Source of the DNA: Prochlorococcus sp. AG-335-I21
GTDB lineage: Bacteria; Cyanobacteriota; Cyanobacteriia; PCC-6307; Cyanobiaceae
Direction: 5' to 3'
Length of the DNA stretch: 40,231 nucleotides
Assembly (NCBI GenBank): GCA_003282225.1
Contig: QBZO01000007.1
Span: 1 to 40,231, forward strand
Part shown: one piece after another, positions 9,703 to 17,924 of the stretch
Numbering within the stretch: the first letter of the stretch is position 1
Layout: every line of letters begins with the position of its first letter
Position numbers and translations under genes: made by a program
Notes under the pieces: generated by a model
What the model was told of the DNA's origin: nothing
The model's input: the letters and a program-made list of their open reading frames with translations, nothing else
Database searches by the model: none

Positions 9703-10308
9703 GTGGCAAACAATTTTTCACAACTTGCAAGAAAGTCAAAAGCAAACAGTCCTGCCAAAAAGGTATCTAAAGAACAAACAGGGACTCCACTACTAGAAAT
9801 ATATAAACTTGGTGATGATGTTTTGAGAGAAAATGCTAAAAGAATCAGTAAAGTTGATAATTCCATAAGAAATTTAGCTAAAGAAATGCTTCAAAGTATG
9901 TATGCAGCCAAAGGTATTGGACTCGCTGCTCCGCAAATAGGAATCAAAAAAGAGCTCCTTGTAATTGATGTAAATTTTGAAGATGCTGCTGCTGATCCAT
10001 TAATTTTAATAAATCCAGAAATTACCAATTATGGAACAACTTTAAATTCATATGAAGAGGGGTGTCTAAGTATCCCAGGAGTTTATTTAAACGTTGTAAG
10101 ACCATCAACAATTAAATTAAGATTTAGAGATGAAATGGGTAGGCCTAGAAAAATGAAAGCTGATGGACTCTTGGCAAGATGCATTCAACATGAAATGGAT
10201 CATCTCAATGGGGTTTTATTTGTTGATAGAGTTACTTCAAAAGAAGATTTGAAAAAAGAACTCATCAAAGAAGGATTTCATCAAAAAGATGTAATACCAA
10301 TCAACTGA
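9703..10308 (+). CDS. def: Peptide deformylase
   Basis: 201 aa, GTG start at 9703. It removes the formyl group from the initiator Met of nascent proteins. All three family motifs are present: GIGLAAPQ (71-78), EGCLSIPG (119-126, metal ligand Cys121) and QHEMDH (His163, Glu164, His167). The roughly 25-residue Lys/Ser-rich N-terminal stretch before the conserved core is typical of picocyanobacterial Def. First gene of a plus-strand run; HIT follows after 20 bp. Confidence 0.95.
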   Translation: MANNFSQLARKSKANSPAKKVSKEQTGTPLLEIYKLGDDVLRENAKRISKVDNSIRNLAKEMLQSMYAAKGIGLAAPQIGIKKELLVIDVNFEDAAADPLILINPEITNYGTTLNSYEEGCLSIPGVYLNVVRPSTIKLRFRDEMGRPRKMKADGLLARCIQHEMDHLNGVLFVDRVTSKEDLKKELIKEGFHQKDVIPIN

Positions 10309-10328
10309 TTTAATAATTTAATAAAGCA

Positions 10329-10670
10329 ATGGCTGAAACTACAATCTTTAGCAAAATAATAAATGGTGAGATTCCCTGCAATAAGCTTCATGAAGATGAG
10401 CTTTGTATAGCATTTAATGATATAGCCTCTCAAGCTCCAGTTCATTTTTTAGTAATTCCCAAAAAACCATTAGTTAGTTTATGCGAATGTTTGGAGGAAG
10501 ATAAAAATTTATTAGGACATCTTCTTTTAATAGGAAAAAATATTGCCAAATCTAAGAAATTAAAAAATTGGAGAACAGTTATTAATACTGGTGAAGAATC
10601 TGGACAAACAGTTTTTCATTTGCATATACATTTTTTAGCTGGTAGAAAAATGAGTTGGCCTCCTGGCTAA
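10329..10670 (+). CDS. HIT family nucleotide-binding protein (HinT-like)
   Basis: 113 aa with the histidine triad HLHIHFLAG (His97, His99, His101) and the N-terminal TIFSKIINGEIPC segment typical of the HinT/PKCI branch. Such proteins hydrolyse adenosine phosphoramidates and AMP-lysine. The C-terminus RKMSWPPG is also HinT-like. Length is normal. It is 20 bp after def and is followed at once by a likely intrinsic terminator, so def and this gene may form one unit. Confidence 0.92.
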   Translation: MAETTIFSKIINGEIPCNKLHEDELCIAFNDIASQAPVHFLVIPKKPLVSLCECLEEDKNLLGHLLLIGKNIAKSKKLKNWRTVINTGEESGQTVFHLHIHFLAGRKMSWPPG

Positions 10671-10693
10671 AACTCTCAAAAGAGTTTCTTTTT
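10670..10693 (+). terminator. Intrinsic terminator after the HIT gene
   Basis: A 7-bp stem AAACTCT / AGAGTTT with loop CAAA is followed by CTTTTT. It begins at the HIT stop codon and lies before the next plus-strand gene, so it probably ends or attenuates the def-HIT transcript. Confidence 0.65.
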
Positions 10694-10718
10694 AGCTATA
10701 AAGTAAGAAAAGATAAAA

Positions 10719-10994
10719 ATGAATTCTCCAGAATCCCTTAATAATAAACCTAAAAATATATTTGAACTAATTACTACAAATTGGGAGAGTTTAGATGAAT
10801 CTCAGAAGTCAATTTTGAATAAAATATGGAAAGTATTAACTTACAAATGGCAACTGCAGATTTTATTTAATTTACCTTTTCTTATATGGTGGCTTATGGA
10901 TTTATCTATCATAAAAGTTCATGAATTTGATTTAAAACTATTAACTTACCTAAACCTTCCTGATTGGGCTCTTACATTAATAGGATTTGGGTAA
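10719..10994 (+). CDS. 91-aa small membrane protein, unknown
   Basis: The first half is polar and helical (ELITTNWESLDESQKSILNKIWKVL); a hydrophobic segment QILFNLPFLIWWLMDLSII (about 49-67) is followed by a short loop and a weakly hydrophobic C-terminus. I do not recognise a family. It directly precedes the ABC transporter gene, which begins about 50 bp after its stop, so it may be an accessory to that exporter; this is inference from position only. ATG at 10719. Confidence 0.7.
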   Translation: MNSPESLNNKPKNIFELITTNWESLDESQKSILNKIWKVLTYKWQLQILFNLPFLIWWLMDLSIIKVHEFDLKLLTYLNLPDWALTLIGFG

Positions 10995-11043
10995 TCTTCT
11001 CAATAAAGATATAATCTACTTAATAAAAAGGCATAGAAAAAAT

Positions 11044-13026
11044 ATGAATAATGTATTACAAAATAAATCTAAACTATTTTATCAATTACAAAAGTTAAGA
11101 CGGTTAGCCCAACCATTTTTCTTACCTATTGATCAATGTAATGGCTTTCAATTTATATGGCTTTTAATATCCCTTTTATTTTGTGTAGGAGGTATTGTTC
11201 TCGTAGTCCTTACAGGCATAATTAGTTTTTTTGAGAGCATTCAACCTATTTTTCTTGATAAATACTTTGGAGGAGTAGTTAATACTGTTGATACAATATG
11301 GTCTGGCTGGTGGGGATTATTGTTTTCAGGATTATTTCTTATTGGTTCAGGAAGTTTTTTTAGTTTAAGGCGTCAACTCAAGAATCGCAGATGGGTACAT
11401 TGGTTATTTCTGGCAGTCATAGTATTAATGCTTTTAGCAGTAAATGGGATTAATGCAGGCATAGGATTTATTGCAAGAGACTTAACAAATGCTTTAGTAG
11501 AAAAACAAGAAGATGGATTTTATAGAATTTTAGGAATCTATGCTTGTTGCTTTGCTGTAGCACTCCCAATTCGGGTTTCTCAAATATTCTTTACCTATAA
11601 ATTAGGAATAATTTGGAGAGATTGGCTATCAAAAAGCTTAGTTAAAGACTATATGACGAATAAAGCGTACTACCAACTAAATCCTAATGATGAAGAACAA
11701 ACTGACGTAGATAATCCTGACCAACGAATAACTGATGATACTAGAGCTTTTACTGGTCAAAGCTTATCCTTTACTCTGGGTGTTTTTGATGCTCTTCTTA
11801 CTTTCTCTCTGAACATTCTCATATTATGGAGTATTAGTACAACATTAACCTTTTCATTATTTGGATACGCAGCATTTGCTACTGCTATCCTTTTAATTGC
11901 CGGGAAAAATCTTGTAAAAATTGATTTCGATCAACTTAGGTATGAAGCGGATTTCAGATATGGATTAGTGCATATTAGAGATAATGCTGAATCCATAGCT
12001 TTTTATTCAGGTGAAAAACCTGAAAAAAGTGAAACAGAAAGAAGATTAGGAGAAGTGGTAAGAAACTTTAACTTACTAATAATTTGGAGAGTAATTATTG
12101 ATGTAATGAGACGTTCTATTAATTATGCTGGCAACTTCTTTCCATATCTAATAATGGCAATTCCTTATTTTAAAGGAGATATTGATTATGGTCGATTTAT
12201 TCAAGCAAGCTTTGCATTTGGGATGGTAGAAGGTTCGTTGTTTTTTATAGTTAATCAAATAGAGGAACTAGCAAAGTTCACCGCTGGAATTGGAAGATTA
12301 GAGGGGTTTCAGTCAAAAGTTGAAAGTATTAGTCAAACCAAACCGATAGATAATCAAAATATAATTTCAGATTATTCTTCTATCCTTATCAACGATGCTG
12401 ATCTTTACCCGCCTGGATCTGACAAAGCTATCATCAAAAATTTAAATCTGAGTATCGAAACAAATCAATCATTATTAGTAGTGGGTCCATCTGGTTGTGG
12501 CAAAACCTCTTTGTTAAGAATGATCAGTGGATTATGGGAACCTAATCAAGGATCAATTAAAAAGCCAAAGACAGGTGATTTACTATTTATACCTCAAAAA
12601 CCCTATATGCTACTAGGTTCTTTAAGGGAACAATTATGTTATCCAACAGAAGTTGAGAAATTTAGTGATGACCACTTAATTTCTGTTCTTAATGAAGTAA
12701 ATTTAAATTCTATTGTTGAAAGATATCCTAACCTTGACGTCAAACAAGATTGGCCAAGAATACTTTCATTAGGAGAGCAGCAAAGATTAGCCTTTGCGAG
12801 ATTACTACTGAATTCTCCGAGATTTGCTGTGTTAGATGAAGCAACTAGTGCACTCGATATTAAAACTGAAAAAAGACTATATAATCTATTAAGAGATAGG
12901 GAATTATCGTTAATAAGTGTTGGTCATAGGCCAAGTTTAAAGGATTTTCATGAGAACATTTTAGAATTAAATGGGAAAGGAGACTGGAAATTATTTACTA
13001 CCGATAAGTATAATTTTAAAAATTAG
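11044..13026 (+). CDS. ABC transporter, fused permease and ATPase (SbmA/BacA-like type)
   Basis: 660 aa from ATG 11044. A TTG 19 codons upstream (10987) is in frame but overlaps the previous gene, so I prefer the ATG. The N-terminal half has about six membrane segments, with the GFIARDLTNALVEK and RWRxWL-like (IIWRDWLSK) signatures of the SbmA/BacA-like exporter family. The C-terminal ATPase has Walker A GPSGCGKT (481-488), signature LSLGEQQR (574-581) and Walker B FAVLDEATSALD (about 595-606). Each polypeptide is a half-transporter that must dimerise. Substrate is unknown; relatives move vitamin B12, peptides or long-chain fatty acids. Confidence 0.87.
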   Translation: MNNVLQNKSKLFYQLQKLRRLAQPFFLPIDQCNGFQFIWLLISLLFCVGGIVLVVLTGIISFFESIQPIFLDKYFGGVVNTVDTIWSGWWGLLFSGLFLIGSGSFFSLRRQLKNRRWVHWLFLAVIVLMLLAVNGINAGIGFIARDLTNALVEKQEDGFYRILGIYACCFAVALPIRVSQIFFTYKLGIIWRDWLSKSLVKDYMTNKAYYQLNPNDEEQTDVDNPDQRITDDTRAFTGQSLSFTLGVFDALLTFSLNILILWSISTTLTFSLFGYAAFATAILLIAGKNLVKIDFDQLRYEADFRYGLVHIRDNAESIAFYSGEKPEKSETERRLGEVVRNFNLLIIWRVIIDVMRRSINYAGNFFPYLIMAIPYFKGDIDYGRFIQASFAFGMVEGSLFFIVNQIEELAKFTAGIGRLEGFQSKVESISQTKPIDNQNIISDYSSILINDADLYPPGSDKAIIKNLNLSIETNQSLLVVGPSGCGKTSLLRMISGLWEPNQGSIKKPKTGDLLFIPQKPYMLLGSLREQLCYPTEVEKFSDDHLISVLNEVNLNSIVERYPNLDVKQDWPRILSLGEQQRLAFARLLLNSPRFAVLDEATSALDIKTEKRLYNLLRDRELSLISVGHRPSLKDFHENILELNGKGDWKLFTTDKYNFKN

Positions 13027-13035
13027 ATTACAATC

Positions 13036-13269
13036 ATGAATTCAAATCAGGAACAAAATAATGAGGAAACTATGGATTTTGATAAAACAAATTCGGAAGA
13101 AATTAAAATTGATGAGCAAACAATTGAGATTGAAGATAAATATAAGTTTGGATGGAGCAATTATTCTGAAATTACGAATGGAAGATTCGCAATGCTTGGA
13201 TTTCTAGCAATAATTTTAATTGAATTGATAAGCCAAAAATCATTTCTAAATTGGGCAGGAATATTTTAA
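13036..13269 (+). CDS. hli: High-light-inducible protein (single-helix chlorophyll-binding)
   Basis: 77 aa. The C-terminal half carries the chlorophyll a/b-binding motif: E45, N48, R50 in EITNGRFAMLGF, then one membrane helix (about 51-66). The acidic N-terminal 38 residues make this one of the longer Hli proteins. Hli proteins bind chlorophyll and carotenoid in thylakoids and help protect or assemble photosystem II under light stress. It lies 9 bp after the ABC transporter gene, so it may be read from that operon as well as from its own promoter. Its stop abuts the convergent ycf66 stop. Confidence 0.93.
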   Translation: MNSNQEQNNEETMDFDKTNSEEIKIDEQTIEIEDKYKFGWSNYSEITNGRFAMLGFLAIILIELISQKSFLNWAGIF

Positions 13270-14202
13270 TTAATCGTCGAATCTAGAGCTATTATCTCTA
13301 GGTTTTGTTTTTTTTGTACCGACTGTATATCTTCCCGTTTGATTTTTAGAAGTTGATCTTCCACTAGCTGCTGTTCTACGTGCTTGACGAGGTTTTTTCT
13401 CTTCATTAATTTTTTGAGAAAATGATGCGTCTTCTACTTTTTCTCTTATAGTCTGAGGTCTTATAGATGGTCTTGTTGTTTTTTTTGAAGAGGAAGAAGA
13501 ATCTTTAGGAGATAAATTATTTGATTGTCTAGAAACTTCTTGATTAGATAATGGCCGTGAACCTCTTTTAACTTCATTTCTTGATGCTCGCCTATCTCCA
13601 AAACTTCCTCTTCTATCCTCATTACTCATCCTATTATCTTCAGACCTATTTCTTCTTCTCTTAGGTTCATCATTCTCAAATTGATTAGACTCTCTTAAAG
13701 AAGGACGCCTTCTGCTTACGGCAGACTCAGGAATAGCTCTTGATATATTTCTCCTTTGCGATCTACCTTCCATGTAATCATCTTCTAAGTCATCATCTTG
13801 AGGTTTGAATCTTCTAGAAGGTCTATCAGAGTCGTCAAATTGATCATAATCATCATTAAATCTATTTCTGGAAGAATTTCTAGGCATATCTGGAATCTGA
13901 TCATCTTCGAAATAAGAAGATCTTCTTGCTTGGTCAGTGGCAACACCTCTTAATCGAACACTTTCATAGGCAAAGAATACTGTCGTTCCTGCTAATAAAA
14001 ACTGCCCAAATTGCAAAATAGGATCTAATCTCCATCCTTGAAAAAATAATATTCCTCCACATAAAAGACCTATTGCCGCAAAGAAAACATCATAATCTCT
14101 TGCCAGCGCAGGTTTAAATGACCTCAAAAAATATAGGCCACCTCCACATACAGCTAGTACGATGCCTACAATACTCGCCCAATTTAGACTAGCATTGACC
14201 AC
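13270..14202 (-). CDS. ycf66: Ycf66 family protein
   Basis: 310 aa, GTG start at 14200-14202 with GGAG seven bases upstream. The first 90 residues are the Ycf66 domain with three hydrophobic segments (about 8-26, 39-54, 64-80). The remainder is an unusually charged, low-complexity tail rich in Arg, Ser, Asp and Asn (SRRRPSLRE, RRNRSEDNRM), probably disordered and cytosolic. Function of Ycf66 is not settled; it is conserved from cyanobacteria to plastids of some algae and mosses. Position after psbX suggests a thylakoid role. Confidence 0.9.
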   Translation of the reverse strand: MVNASLNWASIVGIVLAVCGGGLYFLRSFKPALARDYDVFFAAIGLLCGGILFFQGWRLDPILQFGQFLLAGTTVFFAYESVRLRGVATDQARRSSYFEDDQIPDMPRNSSRNRFNDDYDQFDDSDRPSRRFKPQDDDLEDDYMEGRSQRRNISRAIPESAVSRRRPSLRESNQFENDEPKRRRNRSEDNRMSNEDRRGSFGDRRASRNEVKRGSRPLSNQEVSRQSNNLSPKDSSSSSKKTTRPSIRPQTIREKVEDASFSQKINEEKKPRQARRTAASGRSTSKNQTGRYTVGTKKTKPRDNSSRFDD

Positions 14203-14229
14203 TTTTTTTCTCCAAAACTTATTTTTTTC

Positions 14230-14247
14230 AGGTGCAATAAAGCACCT
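14230..14247 (-). other. Stem-loop between psbX and ycf66
   Basis: AGGTGC-AATAAA-GCACCT forms a perfect 6-bp stem with a 6-nt loop in the psbX-ycf66 spacer. On the minus strand it is followed by an A-tract, not a T-tract, so it is a poor intrinsic terminator. It may instead stabilise or mark a processing point that separates the abundant psbX message from ycf66. Confidence 0.5.
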
Positions 14248-14280
14248 TTATATATAGTTTACTTAAAACTTTTATAAAAA

Positions 14281-14469
14281 CTAGCGTCTACGTGTAGCTG
14301 AAGTACGTTCAAGTGAATCTTTTTGGCTAACAAAGATCAAAAAGGCTGCTGCTGGAATAACTATAAGTAACGCTGCTGCGAAAAAACTCGCTATCATGTT
14401 AAAACCAGAACTACCAGCCACTTCTGGGGAAACATCAGCTGCTAATATTAGATTAGAAATTTGAATCAC
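14281..14469 (-). CDS. psbX: Photosystem II protein PsbX
   Basis: 62 aa with one membrane helix (about residues 24-47, [22 protein letters not shown]) followed by VSQKDSLER, which is characteristic of cyanobacterial PsbX. PsbX is a low-mass subunit of the photosystem II core near cytochrome b559 and affects the quinone site. The N-terminal [17 protein letters not shown] extension is typical of the marine form. GTG start at 14467-14469; the upstream sequence has only a weak A-rich ribosome site. ycf66 follows 78 bp downstream. Confidence 0.9.
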   Translation of the reverse strand: MIQISNLILAADVSPEVAGSSGFNMIASFFAAALLIVIPAAAFLIFVSQKDSLERTSATRRR

Positions 14470-14559
14470 TTTTTTAAAATTAAATTCTGAATTTATAATA
14501 CGAATTAAATCCCAACTTATGGGATATTTATTAAGATGGATTAAATAATTGTTATTTCA

Positions 14560-14865
14560 TTGTCTCAAAATTATTTAAACGTTTTAGATCTTACGCTAGG
14601 TATTCTTTTATCTTTTCTAACGCTAGTCTTTTTAATAAGATTAATATTAACTTGGTACCCAAAAGTTGATTTAAATAAGGGTCTTTGGTTATTTATTGCA
14701 GTCCCAACAAGTTCTATTTTAAACTTTACAAGAAAATTGATTCCTCCCATCGGAGGAGTCGATGTGGGGCCAGTCATTTGGATAGGAATAATAAGTTTTT
14801 TAAGAGAAATATTGGTTGGTCAGCAAGGTTTAATCAAATTAGCCATTCAAAAGAGTATTAATTGA
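14560..14865 (+). CDS. YggT/Ycf19 family membrane protein
   Basis: 101 aa. Two hydrophobic regions (about 8-30 and 70-86) flank the family motif SSILNFTRKLIPPIGGVDVGPVIW, which identifies the YGGT (Ycf19) family. Members are implicated in thylakoid or cell-envelope organisation and osmotic tolerance, without a fixed biochemical role. The start is uncertain: TTG 14560 is chosen, because an in-frame TAA lies at 14542-14544 and no ATG or GTG intervenes. It is divergent from psbX with a 90-bp shared promoter region. Confidence 0.87.
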   Translation: MSQNYLNVLDLTLGILLSFLTLVFLIRLILTWYPKVDLNKGLWLFIAVPTSSILNFTRKLIPPIGGVDVGPVIWIGIISFLREILVGQQGLIKLAIQKSIN

Positions 14866-14883
14866 GAAAGCATGATATTGCAT

Positions 14884-16233
14884 TTAATATTTAGGTAATA
14901 ATTCTTCTTCAACATATTTCGTATGAATTTTACCATCCATAAATTTGGTTTTATTAAGAAGGGTTAAATGAAAGTTAATTGTTGTTGGAATTCCTGTTAT
15001 GGCGCATTCATTTAAAGCTCTATTCATTCTTTTAATAGCAGCATTACGATCTTTACCCCAGACTATTAATTTACCTATAAGTGAATCATAAAATGGGGGG
15101 ATTTCATAGCCAGTATAAACATGACTATCAACCCTTACTCCTGGACCCCCTGGAGGAAGCCATCCTGTTATTTTTCCAGGCGATGGGCGAAAATTATGTG
15201 AAGGATCCTCAGCATTAATTCTACATTCAATAGCATGACCGTTTAATTGAATATCGTCTTGAGTGAATCCTAAATTATCACCTCCAGCTATTTTGATTTG
15301 TTCAGCGATTAGATCAACACCAGTGACCATTTCAGTTACGGGATGTTCTACTTGAATCCTGGTATTCATCTCCATAAAGTAAAAATTATTATCATCATCT
15401 ACTAAAAATTCAACAGTTCCTGCCCCTTCATAACAAATACTTTTTGCAGCAGCGATGGCTGCATTACCCATTTTTTTTCTAAGAGAATGATTAATAGCTG
15501 GACTTGGAGACTCTTCTAATAATTTTTGGTGCCTTCTTTGTACAGAACAATCTCTCTCTCCTAGATGAACGACATTACCTGACCTATCAGCAAGTATTTG
15601 AATTTCAACATGTCTTGGCTTTTTTATAAATTTCTCCATATATAAACCATCATTACCAAATGCCGCTTCTGCTTCGCCTTGAGCTGCTTTAAACATTTTT
15701 TCTAAGTTAGCCTTATTTTCAACCAATCTCATTCCTCTACCTCCTCCTCCAGCTGTGGCTTTTATTATGACGGGATATCCAATATCTTGAGCCATTTCGT
15801 AGGCCTCCTCAACATTCAACAATAGACCTTTACTTCCTGGAACAGTTGGTACTCCGACTCTTTCCATTGTCTCTTTAGCAGTAGATTTGTCTCCCATTGA
15901 TCTAATAGCGTTGGGAGATGGACCAATGAAAGTAATACCATGATCGTTACACATTTCTGCAAATTTATCATTCTCCGCAAGAAAACCATAACCTGGATGA
16001 ATGGCATCAACTCCTCTAGATGTAGCAGCAGCTAAGATATTTGGAATATTTAAATAACTCTTATTACTTAATGAGTCCCCAACGCAAACTGCTTCATCTG
16101 CTAATTGCACATGCAATGCCTTTTTATCTACGGTGCTATAAACAGCAACAGTTGCAATATCAAGCTCTCTACAACTTCTGATAATTCGTAAAGCTATTTC
16201 TCCACGATTAGCAATTAAAACTTTTTCAACCAT
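14884..16233 (-). CDS. accC: Acetyl-CoA carboxylase, biotin carboxylase subunit
   Basis: 449 aa, normal length. It carboxylates the biotin on AccB using ATP and bicarbonate, the first half of the committed step of fatty-acid synthesis. Visible signatures are the N-terminal [17 protein letters not shown], the ATP-grasp glycine loop [12 protein letters not shown] (about 158-169), [12 protein letters not shown] and the metal-binding [15 protein letters not shown] (about 287-301). ATG at 16231-16233. It stands alone here: accB, accA and accD are not in the window. Confidence 0.97.
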   Translation of the reverse strand: MVEKVLIANRGEIALRIIRSCRELDIATVAVYSTVDKKALHVQLADEAVCVGDSLSNKSYLNIPNILAAATSRGVDAIHPGYGFLAENDKFAEMCNDHGITFIGPSPNAIRSMGDKSTAKETMERVGVPTVPGSKGLLLNVEEAYEMAQDIGYPVIIKATAGGGGRGMRLVENKANLEKMFKAAQGEAEAAFGNDGLYMEKFIKKPRHVEIQILADRSGNVVHLGERDCSVQRRHQKLLEESPSPAINHSLRKKMGNAAIAAAKSICYEGAGTVEFLVDDDNNFYFMEMNTRIQVEHPVTEMVTGVDLIAEQIKIAGGDNLGFTQDDIQLNGHAIECRINAEDPSHNFRPSPGKITGWLPPGGPGVRVDSHVYTGYEIPPFYDSLIGKLIVWGKDRNAAIKRMNRALNECAITGIPTTINFHLTLLNKTKFMDGKIHTKYVEEELLPKY

Positions 16234-16537
16234 TACAAAATTAAATTGAAGAAATAAATAATTTAAATTGAAAATACTTTAAACAGTATTCAATAAAATT
16301 TTTGAATTGCAAGAATGCATTGATTAACAATACAACCTAAAACGTTATATGTGGATAATTATTTATTTATGCAATAGAAAAAATCAGTCATTTTTAAATA
16401 TTTAAAACTTAGTTAATCAAAAATAAATGTTTTAAGAATTTAAACCGAGCTTATTAATGAAATATTATCGCAAATTAATGCGATTAATGTATGATTATTT
16501 AGTGGTTTAAGAACACCCTTGTGCTCGAAAACCCTTT
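16234..16537. other. 304-bp intergenic region between accC and tRNA-Leu
   Basis: Very AT-rich. It should hold the accC promoter on the minus strand and the tRNA promoter on the plus strand; TATGAT at 16490-16495 is a good -10 candidate for the tRNA. A single perfect DnaA-box match (TGTGGATAA, 16350-16358) is isolated and probably by chance. No ORF or RNA gene is supported. Confidence 0.4.
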
Positions 16538-16619
16538 GCGGACGTGGCGGAATTGGTAGACGCGCACGTCTAAGGAGCGTGTGGCTTAGGCCTTGCGAGT
16601 TCAAGTCTCGCCGTCCGCA
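16538..16619 (+). tRNA. tRNA-Leu, anticodon AAG
   Basis: An 82-nt cloverleaf. The acceptor stem GCGGACG pairs with CGTCCGC; the D arm has AATTGGTAGA; the anticodon arm CACGT-CTAAGGA-GCGTG gives anticodon AAG (16572-16574) after U33; a class II variable arm GGC-TTAG-GCC follows; the T arm is GCGAG-TTCAAGT-CTCGC. The discriminator is A and no CCA is encoded. Long variable arm, A73 and anticodon all indicate leucine (codon CTT). Adenosine at position 34 is noteworthy and is treated under findings. Confidence 0.93.
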
Positions 16620-16644
16620 TTTAATGTATTTTGGATTGACTGCA

Positions 16645-17913
16645 ATGAAAAAAAAATCAATTGCAGTTGTAATTATCTCTAATGGGCCTGGGGAATTATC
16701 AACGTGGGTAAAGCCTGTAGTGGATTATCTAAATAAGATAAATGATACTTCGAAAAATATCGATAAACTGAATTACTCAATAAGATTAGTTTTAGTACCG
16801 TGTCCAAATGCTACTGGTAAAGAATATGAAGTTGCTAAATCATGGCACAAATTTGAATTAGTTACAGAAGCAAAGACTTTTTGGAAATTGTTAATCAGGC
16901 CTGCCCAATATGCAAAATGGCCTCAAAAAGGGATCGTTATTTTTCTTGGAGGTGATCAATTTTGGAGTGTTTTGTTAGCAAAAAGATTAGGGTATATCAA
17001 CATCACATATGCTGAATGGATTTCAAGATGGCCACGTTGGAATGATGTAATTGCAGCAATGAATAAAAACGTCAAGAAAAGCATTCCTTCAAAATATAGA
17101 TATAAATGTAAAATTATTGGCGATTTAATGGCAGACATCACGAATAAAAAAGCAATTGCTTTAAATCTTGAAGAAAAAAATTGGATTGCTTTACTACCAG
17201 GTTCTAAAAAAGCAAAGCTCACAGTAGGAATTCCTTTCTTTCTTGAAATGGCTGATCATATTAACAAAAATAATAAAAATATTAATTTAATTATTCCCAT
17301 AGCACCAACTACAAGTACAAGCGAATATTTATTCTTTCAAAGTAATAAGAATCCCATATCAAAATATTATTCATCCAAAATAAAACAAATTAAACAGATT
17401 AAAAGTTCAGTTTTTGATTATGTTATTGAAACCTCAAATAATACAAAAATTTATTTAATTAATAAACATCCTTGCTATGAAATACTAAAAAAATGTGATC
17501 TTGCAATTACTACAGTTGGAGCAAATACTGCTGAATTAGCTTCACTTACTTTACCCATGATAGTTATTCTACCCACCCAACATTTGAATGTAATGAACGC
17601 TTGGGACGGTATTTTTGGAATAATTGGGAAAATTTCTTTTATCAATAAATTCTTCACTTTTATAATTAAAAATTGGTACTTAAAGCAGAGAAAATTTTTT
17701 TCATGGCCAAATATAAAAGCTAACAAGTTTATTATTCCAGAAAGAATAGGCAACATTTCACCAAAACAAATCGCTAATGAAGCTATATTTCTGATAAAAA
17801 ATAAAAAATATTTAAGTGAGCAAAGAGATAATTTATCAAAACAAAGAGGAGAAACTGGAGCAGTTAAAAAATTAGCTTACATAATTTTTAATTCGATCAA
17901 AAGATTCAGTTAA
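16645..17913 (+). CDS. LpxB-like (lipid-A-disaccharide synthase-related) glycosyltransferase
   Basis: 422 aa from ATG 16645 (MKKKSIAVVIISNGPGELSTW); ATG 16624 would add seven residues. The open frame continues upstream through the tRNA gene, which cannot be coding. The fold resembles GT19/LpxB: NGPGELSTWVKPVV at the N-terminus, FLGGDQFWSVLLAKRL, GDLMAD, then IALLPGSKKAKL opening the second Rossmann domain and the donor-site segment TTVGANTAELASL..VILPTQ. The role is probably glycosyl transfer to an envelope lipid. Substrate cannot be told; picocyanobacterial LPS is atypical, so I do not name it lpxB. Confidence 0.72.
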   Translation: MKKKSIAVVIISNGPGELSTWVKPVVDYLNKINDTSKNIDKLNYSIRLVLVPCPNATGKEYEVAKSWHKFELVTEAKTFWKLLIRPAQYAKWPQKGIVIFLGGDQFWSVLLAKRLGYINITYAEWISRWPRWNDVIAAMNKNVKKSIPSKYRYKCKIIGDLMADITNKKAIALNLEEKNWIALLPGSKKAKLTVGIPFFLEMADHINKNNKNINLIIPIAPTTSTSEYLFFQSNKNPISKYYSSKIKQIKQIKSSVFDYVIETSNNTKIYLINKHPCYEILKKCDLAITTVGANTAELASLTLPMIVILPTQHLNVMNAWDGIFGIIGKISFINKFFTFIIKNWYLKQRKFFSWPNIKANKFIIPERIGNISPKQIANEAIFLIKNKKYLSEQRDNLSKQRGETGAVKKLAYIIFNSIKRFS

Positions 17914-17924
17914 TTACTAAATAA

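Noticed and set aside
10987-11043. Upstream TTG start for the ABC transporter
   Set aside because: It overlaps the previous stop codon and adds basic, non-conserved residues; ATG 11044 is better placed.
16350-16358. Perfect DnaA box as a sign of a replication origin
   Set aside because: Only one box, with no cluster and no dnaA or dnaN nearby; likely chance in AT-rich sequence.
16519-16644. N-terminal extension of the LpxB-like ORF upstream of 16645
   Set aside because: The frame runs straight through the tRNA-Leu gene; a start after the tRNA is needed.
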